Assembly (NCBI RefSeq): GCF_007970185.1
Contig: NZ_CP042431.1
Location: 5,766,001-5,830,000, forward strand
DNA: 64,000 nt
Origin: Pseudobacter ginsenosidimutans
GTDB taxonomy: Bacteria > Bacteroidota > Bacteroidia > Chitinophagales > Chitinophagaceae
Direction of reading: 5' to 3'
Position 1 is the stretch's first letter; each line of letters starts with the position of its first letter. Positions 35,973 to 46,400 of this stretch are shown here, one piece after another. The position numbers were made by a program, and so were the translations under genes. The notes under the pieces are model-generated. The model ran no database searches and was not told where the DNA came from. It saw only the letters and a list, made by a program, of their open reading frames with translations.

Positions 35973-37193
35973 ATGTATAAGCGATTTATGAAAAGATTGA
36001 AGAGTCTGGAAGAACAGTATGAGGAGTTGATCCGTACTCCCAATGAGAAAACCGGCAACAGTAACGGTATTGTGCAACGATACAGCAATCCCGTGCTCAC
36101 AGCCGCACATACGCCATTGTTCTGGCGATACGATTTGAACGAGAACAGCAATCCATTCCTCATGGAGCGTTTCGGCATCAATGCCGTATTCAATGCAGGG
36201 GCTATTTACTGGCAGGGTAAATTCCTGCTGGTGGCCAGGGTGGAGGGTTCCGACAGGAAATCATTCTTTGCCGTGGCCGAGAGTGAGAACGGGATCGATA
36301 ATTTCCGTTTTCATCCGCTGCCCATCCTGATGCCTTCTGCCGGAGAGCCCGATACCAATATTTACGATATGCGTGTGGTGCAGCATGAAGATGGCTGGAT
36401 CTATGGCCTGTTCTGTACCGAGCGCCGCGATCCCAATGCGACGGTATCCGATCAGTCTGCCGCCATTGCACAATGCGGCATCGCCCGCACCAAAGACCTG
36501 CAACACTGGGAGCGCTTACCCGACCTGAGAACTCCTTCGCCTCAGCAGCGTAATGTGGTGTTGCACCCGGAATTCGTGCAGGGCAAATATGCCTTCTACA
36601 CAAGGCCGCAGGATGGTTTCATCAATACCGGCAACGGAGGCGGTATCGGTTTCGGGCTTACTGCCTCCATGGAAAATGCTGTGATCACCGAAGAAACGGT
36701 GATAGACAAACGAATCTATCATACCATCTCCGAAGCAAAGAACGGACTGGGGCCCGCACCCATCAAAACAGCCCATGGTTGGCTGCACCTGGCGCACGGT
36801 GTTCGCAATACCGCAGCTGGACTGCGTTACACGCTCTACCTGTTCATGACCAGTCTGGAAAATCCCGCGGAACAGATCTATAAACCAGCAGGCTATTTCC
36901 TGGCGCCCGAAGGAGAGGAGCGGACAGGCGATGTGAGCAATGTGCTGTTCAGCAATGGCTGGATCGCCACCGATGACGGCAAGGTGTTCATTTATTATGC
37001 ATCATCAGATACCCGCATGCATGTAGCCACCAGCACCATCGATCAGTTGGTGGACTATTGCATGAATACCGCGCCCGATCAATATAACTCTGAAGGCACC
37101 ACGCAAACCCTGATGCAACTCATTCACAAGAACCAGGATTATATCGATCAGCAACAGGCTCCCGTAAGGATCCATAACAATAAGGATAGATAG
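35973..37193 (+). CDS. GH130_1 4-O-beta-D-mannosyl-D-glucose phosphorylase
   Basis: The 406-residue cytoplasmic enzyme closely resembles the characterised Bacteroides fragilis mannosylglucose phosphorylase (EC 2.4.1.281). Shared blocks include RYSNPVLTAAHTPLFWRYDLNE, NPFLMERFGINAVFNAGAI, RVEGSDRKSFFAVAES, RNVVLHPEFVQGKYAFYTRPQDGFI and GERTGDVSNVLFSNGWI-like stretches. The general acid Asp (about 132) sits in TNIYDMRV. It phosphorolyses Man-beta-1,4-Glc to mannose 1-phosphate and glucose. In the known mannan pathway the substrate comes from mannobiose through a cellobiose/mannobiose 2-epimerase; no such epimerase or mannanase is present in this window. It is the last gene of the operon and is followed by a terminator. 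Confidence 0.92.
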   Translation: MYKRFMKRLKSLEEQYEELIRTPNEKTGNSNGIVQRYSNPVLTAAHTPLFWRYDLNENSNPFLMERFGINAVFNAGAIYWQGKFLLVARVEGSDRKSFFAVAESENGIDNFRFHPLPILMPSAGEPDTNIYDMRVVQHEDGWIYGLFCTERRDPNATVSDQSAAIAQCGIARTKDLQHWERLPDLRTPSPQQRNVVLHPEFVQGKYAFYTRPQDGFINTGNGGGIGFGLTASMENAVITEETVIDKRIYHTISEAKNGLGPAPIKTAHGWLHLAHGVRNTAAGLRYTLYLFMTSLENPAEQIYKPAGYFLAPEGEERTGDVSNVLFSNGWIATDDGKVFIYYASSDTRMHVATSTIDQLVDYCMNTAPDQYNSEGTTQTLMQLIHKNQDYIDQQQAPVRIHNNKDR

Positions 37194-37222
37194 CAGGTAT
37201 ATTCCCTTTTTCTGCAAATAAG

Positions 37223-37258
37223 AAACGGCTGTCAGGTTCAACCTGCAGCCGTTTTCCA
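37223..37258 (+). terminator. Intrinsic terminator after the GH130 operon
   Basis: AAACGGCTG pairs with CAGCCGTTT, with an additional inner stem CAGGTT / AACCTG, giving a long hairpin followed by T-rich sequence. It lies 29 bp after the GH130 stop and between convergent genes, so it may also stop the ROK transcript. Confidence 0.85.
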
Positions 37259-37315
37259 TTTTTATATTTTTAGTTGAGTAGCGCCCACCGGCGCGCAGGC
37301 AACACCGTAAGTATC

Positions 37316-38560
37316 TTAATCCTGCTGATTATTCATTGCTGTCAGTAAATTATTCCTCGCAATCAAGCATCCTCCGATCAAACCCGCTTTCTCTCCGAGT
37401 TTGGAGAGCTTTACCTGTGTATCGTTGTTCACCAGGCTGAGTGAGTATTTATTCAGCGCGCTTCGTATCGGCAAACGGATATAATCACCCGTTTCCGCCA
37501 TCGTGCCCCCGAGTATCACCAGCTCAGGGTTGAAGATATTGATCAGTACTGCCAGCCCTCGACCGATCTTTTCACCGATCCCTGCTATCAGCTCGATGCT
37601 CAGCACATCTTCCTGACGTATCGCTTCCATGATATCTGCCAGGCGCACATCATTTACTTTCTTTCCATTCTTCATCACCGAAGAAGTGGACCCGTTGCCA
37701 ATGCTTTCCCTGAAAACGCGCAGCAGGGCCTGTCCGGACGCTTCCGTTTCCAAACATCCTTTCTTTCCGCAATGACAAATGATCTCGTTGCTGAACACCG
37801 GTATATGCCCGAACTCACCACCGAATCCGGATTTTCCGTAGTACACTTTTCCATCGATGAGGATCCCAAGACCGATACCATAATCCAGGTTCACAAAAAG
37901 TACATTCCTTTCCTGGTGCACGATGCCATCGTGGAATTCGCCATAGGCCATCGCACGTGAATCATTCTCCAGGAAAGTGCGGATGCCCAGTTCCTTTTCC
38001 ATGATTGCGCTTAACGGCTCTTCGTTGAAGTGGAAATAACTGTAACTATAACCGCTCTTTGTATTGATACGGCCTGAAAGGTTGAAACATACTGCCAGGA
38101 TATTCCTGGTATCGATCGTCTGGTCTGCAATGAAACTCCTGATCGCCTGGATCAGCTGCTGTAAGGATGCCGGCGTGTTCTCCAGTTTGTAGGGTACACG
38201 CATCTTACTGCTCACCAGGTTCTTCTTGAAATCCAGCAGACCGATATTGATATAATCATGTTTTACATCAACGCCAATGAAGTAACAGCTTTCCGCAACC
38301 AGTCCATACATGCTGGCACGACGGCCACCCGTGGAATCGATCTTGCCATGGTCCCGGATCAGCCCATCCTGTATCAGCTCATTCACCAGGCTGGTGGTCT
38401 TCGGCACGCTGATGTTCAGCGCCTGCGCCATTTCTGTAATTGTGGAATTGCCGCTTTCATCCAGGTGATTGATGATGCCGCGTTTCAGCGATTTATTCTT
38501 ATACGCCACTCCCGTGGCATTTTCCTCTGAGAAAACTTCAAAAATGGAGTGAGTGGTCAT
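37316..38560 (-). CDS. ROK-family transcriptional regulator (NagC/XylR type)
   Basis: This 414-residue protein has an N-terminal MarR-like winged helix at about 22-80 (LKRGIINHLDESGNSTITEMAQALNISVPKTTSLVNELIQDGLI). A ROK sugar-kinase-like domain follows: YFIGVDVKHDYINIGLLDF, the GLGILIDGKVYYGKSGFGGEFGHIPV motif and the zinc motif CHCGKKGCLE. The ATP-site Gly-rich motif is weakened, as in regulators rather than kinases. NagC/Mlc relatives repress sugar operons and are released by a sugar or sugar phosphate. It diverges from the AGE/GH20 operon, and a palindrome overlaps that operon's promoter, so it is the probable local repressor. GlcNAc or ManNAc derivatives are the inferred inducers. Confidence 0.9.
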   Translation of the reverse strand: MTTHSIFEVFSEENATGVAYKNKSLKRGIINHLDESGNSTITEMAQALNISVPKTTSLVNELIQDGLIRDHGKIDSTGGRRASMYGLVAESCYFIGVDVKHDYINIGLLDFKKNLVSSKMRVPYKLENTPASLQQLIQAIRSFIADQTIDTRNILAVCFNLSGRINTKSGYSYSYFHFNEEPLSAIMEKELGIRTFLENDSRAMAYGEFHDGIVHQERNVLFVNLDYGIGLGILIDGKVYYGKSGFGGEFGHIPVFSNEIICHCGKKGCLETEASGQALLRVFRESIGNGSTSSVMKNGKKVNDVRLADIMEAIRQEDVLSIELIAGIGEKIGRGLAVLINIFNPELVILGGTMAETGDYIRLPIRSALNKYSLSLVNNDTQVKLSKLGEKAGLIGGCLIARNNLLTAMNNQQD

Positions 38561-38754
38561 TGATCAATTAATAAAAAATATTAGGAAGCTCAGGGTAAAA
38601 ATACAAATTCCCGGGAAAACTGCCAGCAGTTCTCCGCAAGAACCAGCGGCAGCACTACTGATCCCGATCGCGAATATCCATATTCCTGTGTATCCAACAC
38701 ATTATACTTATCATGATCCCGATTCCTTTCGCAGCAGTAAATAATTTTTTTTAT

Positions 38755-38762
38755 TAAGTTTG
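38755..38762 (+). promoter_or_regulatory. Putative -7 promoter element of the AGE/GH20 operon
   Basis: TAAGTTTG matches TAnnTTTG exactly, 64 bp before the ATG at 38826, in an AT-rich divergent region. The palindrome at 38774-38789 lies immediately downstream, around the expected transcript start. Confidence 0.4.
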
Positions 38763-38773
38763 AGTTAAGTGAT

Positions 38774-38789
38774 AATTATTTTAATAATT
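38774..38789. promoter_or_regulatory. Candidate ROK operator palindrome
   Basis: The sequence AATTATT-TT-AATAATT is a perfect 7-2-7 inverted repeat. It lies 12 bp after the -7 element, where a repressor would block transcription. AT-rich palindromes of this kind are typical NagC/Mlc-type operators, and a ROK regulator gene diverges from this region. The role is inferred. Confidence 0.4.
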
Positions 38790-38825
38790 TAGTCGCATCA
38801 ATAATCAATCATTCACTGGTACCTC

Positions 38826-40076
38826 ATGAACGGCAACACAAACAGTAATATGGAAAAAGAACTGGTGCAGGAAGCAACAACGGAGAATTTTGCCTTCGAT
38901 CCTATCCTTTACGCAGCACAATACAAGAGTGAGCTCCTCGATAATATCCTTCCCTTCTGGATGGAACATAGCAAAGACGCCGTGAATGGCGGTTATTTCA
39001 CCTGTCTCGATCGCGATGGTCGTGTATACGACACCGATAAATTCATCTGGCTCCAGGGCCGTCAGGTCTGGTGCTTCGCCTATATGTACAAGCAGATCGA
39101 ACAAAACCCGGAATGGCTCGCCTTTGCAAAACATGGTGCTGATTTCCTGGAAAAGTTTGGTCGCGATGCAGAAGGCAACTGGTATTTTTCCATGACGGCA
39201 GACGGAAAGCCGCTGATCCAGCCCTATAATATTTTCAGCGATGCCTTTGCCACCATGGCCTTTGCAGCTATGGATAAAGCCGATCCAAACCCGCGATATA
39301 AACAAATTGCATTAGATACCTTTGCGCACATTATCCGCAGACAACACAACTGGAAAGGATCTTACAATAAAGCATATCCCGGAACAAGACCCCTCAGGAA
39401 TTTCAGCCTTCCTATGATCCTGAGCAACCTTAGCCTCGAAATGGAACATATCCTGGGAGCAGAAAGGGTCAACAGCTTTATTCCAACAGTGATCCACGAT
39501 GTGATGGAGGTTTTCTATCAACCTGAACATGGACTGATACTGGAGAATGTAAACCCGGACGGGAGCTTCTCAGACAGCTTCGAAGGAAGACTGATCAATC
39601 CTGGTCATGCTATCGAAGCCATGTGGTTCATCATGGACCTCGGTGAAAGACTGGGTGACAAAACGCTTATCCGCAAAGCTGTCAATATCATGCTCAACAC
39701 CCTGGAATACGGGTGGGACAAGGAGTTCGGCGGACTTTATTATTTCCTTGATATCAAAGGTAATCCCACACAGCAACTGGAATGGGACCAGAAACTCTGG
39801 TGGGTGCATGTGGAAGCGCTGGTAGCATTGGCAAAAGCGTACATGCATACAGGTGATGCAGCCTGCGCTGAATGGTTCAACAGAGTGCATGCCTACACCT
39901 GGAAACATTTCAAAGACCCTGAGCATGGCGAATGGTTCGGTTATCTCAACAGGAGAGGAGAAGCTTATTTGCCGCTCAAAGGAGGAAAATGGAAAGGATG
40001 CTTCCATATACCAAGGGCCCTGTTCCAGGTTTGGAAGACGATGGAAAAGATTCAACAAAAAAACAACGCACAATGA
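38826..40076 (+). CDS. N-acylglucosamine 2-epimerase (AGE/renin-binding-protein family)
   Basis: This 416-residue (alpha/alpha)6-barrel enzyme is cytoplasmic; the start may be 38826 or the Met nine codons in. It strongly resembles animal and cyanobacterial AGE: FWMEHSKDAVNGGYFTCLDRDGRVYD, KFIWLQGRQVWCFAYMY, INPGHAIEAMWFIMDLG (catalytic His), GWDKEFGGLYYFLDI, QLEWDQKLWWVHVEALVAL, HFKDPEHGEWFGYLNRRG and KGCFHIPRAL (second catalytic His). AGE interconverts GlcNAc and ManNAc. The sequence fits AGE better than cellobiose 2-epimerase despite the GH130_1 gene nearby. It is the first gene of the long operon. Its stop overlaps the next start (ATGATG), indicating coupling. Confidence 0.88.
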   Translation: MNGNTNSNMEKELVQEATTENFAFDPILYAAQYKSELLDNILPFWMEHSKDAVNGGYFTCLDRDGRVYDTDKFIWLQGRQVWCFAYMYKQIEQNPEWLAFAKHGADFLEKFGRDAEGNWYFSMTADGKPLIQPYNIFSDAFATMAFAAMDKADPNPRYKQIALDTFAHIIRRQHNWKGSYNKAYPGTRPLRNFSLPMILSNLSLEMEHILGAERVNSFIPTVIHDVMEVFYQPEHGLILENVNPDGSFSDSFEGRLINPGHAIEAMWFIMDLGERLGDKTLIRKAVNIMLNTLEYGWDKEFGGLYYFLDIKGNPTQQLEWDQKLWWVHVEALVALAKAYMHTGDAACAEWFNRVHAYTWKHFKDPEHGEWFGYLNRRGEAYLPLKGGKWKGCFHIPRALFQVWKTMEKIQQKNNAQ

Positions 40077-41364
40077 TGCCCCGTAAACCACTGCTGATAC
40101 TGTTGCTGATCATGGCCGGACTTACCGCTTCCGCACAGAAGCGTGTGATGCTTTGGTTTGATGCGCATGCCAATTATAAAAGATTATCATCCGCAGACTC
40201 AATCAGATTTTACCTGGAAAAGTCCAAACAGGCAGGCGTAACCGATATTGTGGTGGATGTGAAACCCATCACCGGCTTCGTACTCTGGAAAAGCAAATAC
40301 GCTCCTTACCTGGGAGAATGGCAGGGCCACAAAATGCCGCAGGATCTCAATTTCCTTCAAACCTTCATCGATGAAGGACATAAGTTCGGTCTCACCGTGC
40401 ACGCCAGCATCAATGTTTTCTCCGGTGGTCATAATCATTTCAACAAGGGTATCATCTACGGGCAATACCCCGAATGGCAATCCATCAATTACCTGGATAC
40501 GGGTCTTACAAAGATCTCTGCCATTAAATCCAAGTACAGCGGTATGCTGAACCCCGCCAATCCTGAAGTACAGAAATACCAGCTGAACCTGCTGAAAGAG
40601 TTGATCAAACAACATCCCGGACTGGATGGCGTGATCCTGGACAGGGTCAGATACGATGGTTTTGAATCAGATTTCTCCAATGTTTCCAGAAAATTGTTCG
40701 AGAAATATATCGGTAAGAAAGTGGCCAATTTCCCTGCTGACGTATACAGCTATACGAAGAAAGATGGGAAGCCGGTTAAGACACCTGGTCCGCTTTACAA
40801 GCAATGGATCGAGTGGAGGGCTTCCGTTATCTACAATTTCTTTGTGGACGCCAGGAAAACCGCGAAGAAAGCCAATAAGAAGATCATTTTCGGCGACTAC
40901 ACCGGCGCCTGGTATCCTACCTACTACGAAGTGGGAGTTAACTGGGCCAGCAACAAATTCGAGGTGGCCAGAGAATATAGCTGGGCCACTCCCAAATACC
41001 AGCAATACGGTTATGCAGAGCTGTTAGACCTCTACACTACCGGTTGCTACTATTATGAAGTGAGTAAAGAAGAAGTACATCAATCCAACACCTACCGCGC
41101 CGCCAGAACAGAGGCAGGTATGAGCACACAGCGTTCACCTGTGTATTCAGTGGAAGGATCTGCTGAAAGAGCGATGGAGCTCACCAAAGGGGCAGCGCCA
41201 TTACTCGGGGATTGTATGTAGAACAGTACGAAAAGAATAAAGACCAGTTCATCAAAGCCATGCAGATGTGTATGGATAAGACCAATGGTCTGATGATTTT
41301 CGACCTGGTGCATATCGTGCAGCGCAACTGGTGGGATGCCATTCAACAGGTAACCGGAAAATAG
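40073..41364 (+). pseudogene. GHL10-type family 10 glycosyl-hydrolase-like protein, frameshift near 41190
   Basis: It starts at 40073 (MMPRKPLLILLLIMAGLTASAQ), overlapping the AGE stop, and encodes a secreted TIM-barrel protein of the GHL10/DUF187 group. Visible segments are KRVMLWFDAHANYKRL, SKQAGVTDIVVDVKPITGFVLWKSKYAP, INVFSGGHNHF and LLKELIKQHPGLDGVILDRVRYDGFESDFS. The first frame stops at 41221 after GAAPLLGDCM. The -1 frame continues without a stop as ITRGLYVEQYEKNKDQFIKAM...GLMIFDLVHIVQRNWWDAIQQVTG to 41364, a plausible barrel end. A single base lost in or near the G4 run at about 41188-41192 explains this. As with the SusD at 18174, the rest is intact, so a sequencing indel is possible. 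The substrate is unknown. Confidence 0.8.
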
Positions 41365-41405
41365 GAAAATAGTTATATCGCCTAAACCCAATCGATCTGT
41401 AAGCC

Positions 41406-43382
41406 ATGTTTGTAAAGAAGTATACTGTAGTAAGCGCACTGATTTTTGGAATGCTATTTGCCAATGCCCAGCAGAAGCTCAGCACCAAAGTGCTGGTGAT
41501 AGGAGGAGGGACCGGTGGAACAGCCGCAGCTATCCAGGCTGCGCGAATGGGCGTTCCCGTTATGCTGGTGGAAGAGACTCCCTGGCTGGGAGGCATGCTT
41601 TCCGCAGCAGGCGTATCCGCCACCGATGGCAATCACCGCCTGCCTTCCGGCATCTGGCGCGAATTCCGCGGGCAACTCTACAAAGTATATGGAGGTCCGG
41701 CAGCCGTTGAAACCGGCTGGGTGAGCAATACCCAGTTTGAGCCCAGCGTGGCCGACAGTATCCTCAAAGCAATGGCAGCACCACTCAAATCGCTCGATAT
41801 CCGCTTTGGATGGCGATTTGACAGAACCATCAAAAAAGGCAATACCATCACCGGCGCCAGGTTCATCAACAACAAAAAACAAACGCTTATCATTTCTGCC
41901 ACCGTTACCATCGACGCCACAGAAATGGGCGATGCTTTCGCCAGCGCCAAAGTTCCATATGATCTCGGCATGGAAGCAGGATCGCTCACCGGAGAAACAG
42001 TGGGCATTACTGAAACCAATGATGTGGTGCAGGACCTCACCTATGTTGCCATCCTGAAAGATTATGGCGCAGCGGCAGACTGCACCATCGCTAAACCTGC
42101 CGGATATGATCCCGCCGAATTCGATGGCGCCTGTACAGACTATTATATCGATTCCACCAAACCGGCGCCCGCCGTCAACAGCAAGACCATGCTGGAATAC
42201 GCGAAACTGCCGAACAACAAATACCTGCTCAACTGGCCCAAGGCCGGTAACGACACTTACCTCAATATCGTGGAGCTGACGCCTGAACAGCGCGCCAAAG
42301 AACTGGAAAAAGCGAAAGCCACCACCTGGAGATTCATCTATTTTATCCAGCACCAGCTGGGGTATAAAAATCTCGGTCTCACCAATGATGAATTCCCCAC
42401 AGCTGATCGTTTTGCACTCATTCCATACTATCGTGAAGGCAGACGTGTGAAGGGCATCGTTCGTTACACCATGCGCCACCTGGCCGAACCCTTCGACTAT
42501 GGTGAACCGTTATACAGGACCAGTATTTCCGTTGGCGATTATCCCATCGATCATCACCACAAAAAAAATCCTTCTGCTCCGCAGCACCTGGAATTCTATC
42601 CGGTACCATCTTTCTCCGTTCCGCTGGGAGCACTGATCCCAGAGAAAACAAATGGACTGATCATTGCAGAAAAAGGCATCAGCGTGAGCAATGTAGTGAA
42701 TGGCACTACACGCCTGCAACCCTGTGTATTACTTACCGGGCAGGCAGCCGGCGTACTGGCCGCGCTCACCGTGCAGCAACGCACCACGCCAGCCAAAGTA
42801 AGCGTACGCGCTGTACAGAAAGGGCTGCTCGATGCAGGCGCTTATCTCATGCCTTATATCGATGTACCTTATGCGCATCCGCATTTCGCTGCCATTCAGC
42901 GCATAGGCGCTACCGGTATCCTTAAAGGAACGGGTATCGCTTATAAATGGGCTAACCAGACCTGGTTCTACCCGGATTCAGTTGCCGATGCCAACAGCTT
43001 TACAAAATACTGGCAGCAGTTCACCGGCAAAAAACCTGACCAGGGTAATGAAGTGATGACTGCATTTGCCGTTCCCGAAGGCTTTAAAGAAACAGCTCCC
43101 CAACCTGCAAAACCAGTGGTAAAGCCTCTTACCATCGGCGATGCAGCATCCGTACTCTTCGAATACCTGAAACAAAACTCCGCTGCCGGCGATCTCAAAC
43201 CGGCTCCAATATCCCGCGAAGACTTTAATAAGAGGCTTTCTACAGCCTGGACTCAATGGAACCTTTCCAATTTCAACCTTACCCGCGCCATTACCAGGGC
43301 TGAACTGGCTGTAATGATTGATCACCTGGCCAATCCCTTCGCAACAGAGATTGACCACAAAGGCTATTCCAGAGTAAAATGA
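41406..43382 (+). CDS. Secreted FAD-dependent oxidoreductase
   Basis: The 658-residue protein has a signal peptide (MFVKKYTVVSALIFGMLFANAQ) and then a Rossmann FAD-binding motif at about 28-57 (VLVIGGGTGGTAAAIQAARMGVPVMLVEE). The family-specific WLGGMLSAAGVSATDGNHRLPSG follows. Further FAD_oxidored-type motifs are TVTIDATEMGDAFASAKVPYDLGMEAGS and the C-terminal VSNVVNGTTRLQPCVLLTGQAAGVLAAL. A C-terminal extension (about 460-658) has helical S-layer-like or dimerisation segments. Such proteins are common in Bacteroidota PULs, with unproven roles in oxidising sugar moieties in the periplasm. It is preceded by the frameshifted GHL10 gene, and its stop overlaps an upstream in-frame start of the next susC. 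Confidence 0.85.
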   Translation: MFVKKYTVVSALIFGMLFANAQQKLSTKVLVIGGGTGGTAAAIQAARMGVPVMLVEETPWLGGMLSAAGVSATDGNHRLPSGIWREFRGQLYKVYGGPAAVETGWVSNTQFEPSVADSILKAMAAPLKSLDIRFGWRFDRTIKKGNTITGARFINNKKQTLIISATVTIDATEMGDAFASAKVPYDLGMEAGSLTGETVGITETNDVVQDLTYVAILKDYGAAADCTIAKPAGYDPAEFDGACTDYYIDSTKPAPAVNSKTMLEYAKLPNNKYLLNWPKAGNDTYLNIVELTPEQRAKELEKAKATTWRFIYFIQHQLGYKNLGLTNDEFPTADRFALIPYYREGRRVKGIVRYTMRHLAEPFDYGEPLYRTSISVGDYPIDHHHKKNPSAPQHLEFYPVPSFSVPLGALIPEKTNGLIIAEKGISVSNVVNGTTRLQPCVLLTGQAAGVLAALTVQQRTTPAKVSVRAVQKGLLDAGAYLMPYIDVPYAHPHFAAIQRIGATGILKGTGIAYKWANQTWFYPDSVADANSFTKYWQQFTGKKPDQGNEVMTAFAVPEGFKETAPQPAKPVVKPLTIGDAASVLFEYLKQNSAAGDLKPAPISREDFNKRLSTAWTQWNLSNFNLTRAITRAELAVMIDHLANPFATEIDHKGYSRVK

Positions 43383-43435
43383 ATACCAAACTAACATCAA
43401 CGCATTTTCATTTCACGATTAAACACGATTGCTTT

Positions 43436-46400
43436 ATGAAACGTACAGCGTATCTGTTGTTGCTGCTATTGTTCTCCACGCAGTTCGTCTGGGCGCAGGC
43501 ACAGGCCCAGCCACAACAGGCAAAGATCACAGGTAAAGTTCTCGGCGAAGATGGCGAGCCATTGCCGGGTGTATCTGTAATGATCAAAGACTCCAAAACC
43601 GGAACCGTAACTGACGACCAGGGTGATTACTCCATTTCACTCCCCAAACTGCCGGGCATACTGGTTTTCACCAGCGCCGGCTATTTATCAAGGGATGTGA
43701 ATTTCACCAGGGCCGGAAACTTCACCGTGAATATGTCCAGGGATCCCCAGTCACTCAAAGATGTGGTGGTAGTGGGATACGGACAGGTTCGCCGGAAAGA
43801 CCTCACGGGCTCTGTGGGCAGTATCAATATTGCCGATCTGCAGAAAGCTCCTGTGAAATCTTTCGATGAAGCGCTCGCAGGCCGCATCGCCGGTGTGCAG
43901 GTGGTTTCCTCAGAAGGTAAACCCGGTTCGTCTATCAACGTGGTGATCCGCGGTGGCAACTCCGTAACACAGACCAACAGCCCGCTGTACGTGATCGATG
44001 GGTTCCCCTGGGAAGATCCCGGTAGTGAGTCAGCCAATATCATCAATGCCATCGATCCCGCAGATATCGAATCCATCGATATCCTGAAAGATGCTTCCGC
44101 TACCGCTATCTACGGTGCCCGCGGCGCCAACGGGGTAGTGGTGATCACCACCAAACGAGGCAAAGCCGGTAAAACAAAGATCAGCTACAATACTTACTAC
44201 GGCTGGCAGGAAAGCAATAAACGACTGGATGTACTGAGCCCTTACGAGTTCGTGAAACTGCAAAAAGAGATCAATCCTGATCTTGCCACCACTATGTATC
44301 TCGCTTATACAGAGAATGGCGTGAAAGACACATTGCCACTCGATTACTATAAGAACATCAAAGGGATCGACTGGGAAGAACAGATCATGCGCAGAGCGCC
44401 CATGCAAAGCCATCACCTCAGCATCAACGGAGGTAATGCAAAAACCAAGCTGGCCGCTTCGGGTAGCTATCTCGGTCAGGATGGTATTGTACTCAATTCC
44501 GGATTCAAAAGATTGCAGGGACGTTTGGCCATTGACCATGAAGTGAACGATAAACTAAAGGTTGGCTTCAACATCGCTTACTCCAACTCCAAAACCTGGG
44601 GTACACCTACTTCCTCTTCCGGTTACAATAATGAGCTCAACCTGCTCTTCAGCGTATGGGCTTACCGTCCCATCGCACTGCTCAACTCCAATGTGGACCT
44701 GCTGGAATCCCCTACAGATCCGGAGATCGAACCTTCACAGGAGCATCGATATAACCCCATCGTTACCACGCAGAATGAGTTGAGACAAAACTTCAGCGAA
44801 AATCTCGTTCTCAATGGGTATGCAGAATACGCCATCACCCGCAACCTGAAATTCAAAACCACTGGTGGTTATACAAGAGGCATCACACGCGGTGAAGTTT
44901 TCAATAACTCACAATCCCGTGGTGGTAACCCTTCCACCAACAACAAAGTGAATGGCGGAATGACATTCTACAATAATTCAAGCTGGCTGAATGAGAATAC
45001 CCTTACATGGAACCGGCGCTTCAATGCAGACCATAATCTGACCCTCCTGGGAGGTTTTACCATGCAGGAAACCCGGAGCAGTGCCTTTGGCGCATATGCC
45101 AAACTGTTACCCAGTGAAGGTCTTGGTCTCAGCGGCCTCGATGAAGGTACTCCGCTTTCCATAACTTCCACGAGTTCAGTAATGAGCATGGCTTCATTCC
45201 TGGCCCGTGCCAACTATACGCTCTTCTCTAAATATTTATTCACCGCTTCATTCCGCGCAGATGGTTCCTCCCGATTCATCGGCAGCAATACATGGGGGTA
45301 TTTCCCTTCTGCTGCCTTCGCCTGGAGACTCGGATCTGAAAAATGGATGAAGGATATCAGGTTCCTGTCAGATGCCAAGCTTCGCGCCAGCTGGGGTGTT
45401 ACCGGCAACAACGCTGTTGGTAACTTCGCTGCATACGCCGGCTATATTACACCGTTAGATGCAGGGTATTCCTGGGGTAACCAGCTCAACAACGGCAGCT
45501 ATCCCAGCAGCATGGGTAACCCCAACCTGAAATGGGAACCAACAACGCAATATGACCTCGGCCTCGATTTGGAATTCTTTGCTGGCCGCCTGAGATTCAC
45601 CACCGACGTATACCGCAAGACTACTCCCGACCTGCTGCTGAATGCCAGCCTCCCCGGCAATACCGGTTTCAGCCGCCAGTTCAAGAACATGGGAAAAGTG
45701 AGGAACGAAGGTCTTGAATTCGACCTCTCCGGCGATATCGTTAAAAACAAGGATTTCCGCTGGACATCCGGTGTTAACATCTCTTTCAACCGTAACAAAG
45801 TGCTGGCACTTGCAGAAGGTGAATACTCCCTGCTCACTTCACAGTACTGGGGAGACGACTGGGTTTTGATCCCCGGTTATATCGCCCGCCTGAACAGTCC
45901 GGTTGCACAGTTCTACGGACAGGTTTGGGATGGTGTTTACAATTATGATGATTTCGATAAGATCGGCGACAACTATATCCTGAAATCAACTGTGCCCAAC
46001 AACGGTCAGGACCGCGCCAGCATCAAACCAGGTCATATCAAATACAAAGATCTCAACGGAGATAACCAGATCGATAACAACGACCGCACCGTGATCGGCA
46101 ACCCGCTGCCCATTCACACCGGTGGCTGGTCCAACAATTTCGCCTACAAGAATTTCGACCTGAACGTACTGTTCCAGTGGTCTTATGGCAACGACATCTA
46201 CAATGCCAATACCTGGGCGCTTGGTACCGGTTACAAATTCAACACCAACCAGTATGCGTACTATGCAGACCGATGGAGCCCCGAGAACCAGGATTCAAAG
46301 ATCCCTGTTGCCAAAGGCTCTCTGAGCAAGTACTATTCTACGCGCATGGTGGAAGACGGTTCATTCCTCCGTCTCAAGACCGTGAGCCTGGGTTACAACT

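Noticed and set aside
38826-40076. Cellobiose/mannobiose 2-epimerase, as expected beside a GH130_1 enzyme
   Set aside because: The sequence blocks (GGYFTCLDRDGRVYD, KFIWLQGRQVW, EHGEWFGYLNRRG, KGCFHIPRAL) match the N-acylglucosamine 2-epimerase class instead.
41454-42479. A 341-codon open frame on the minus strand opposite the FAD oxidoreductase
   Set aside because: It has no start context, signal or recognised motif and is the mirror of a strongly supported gene.
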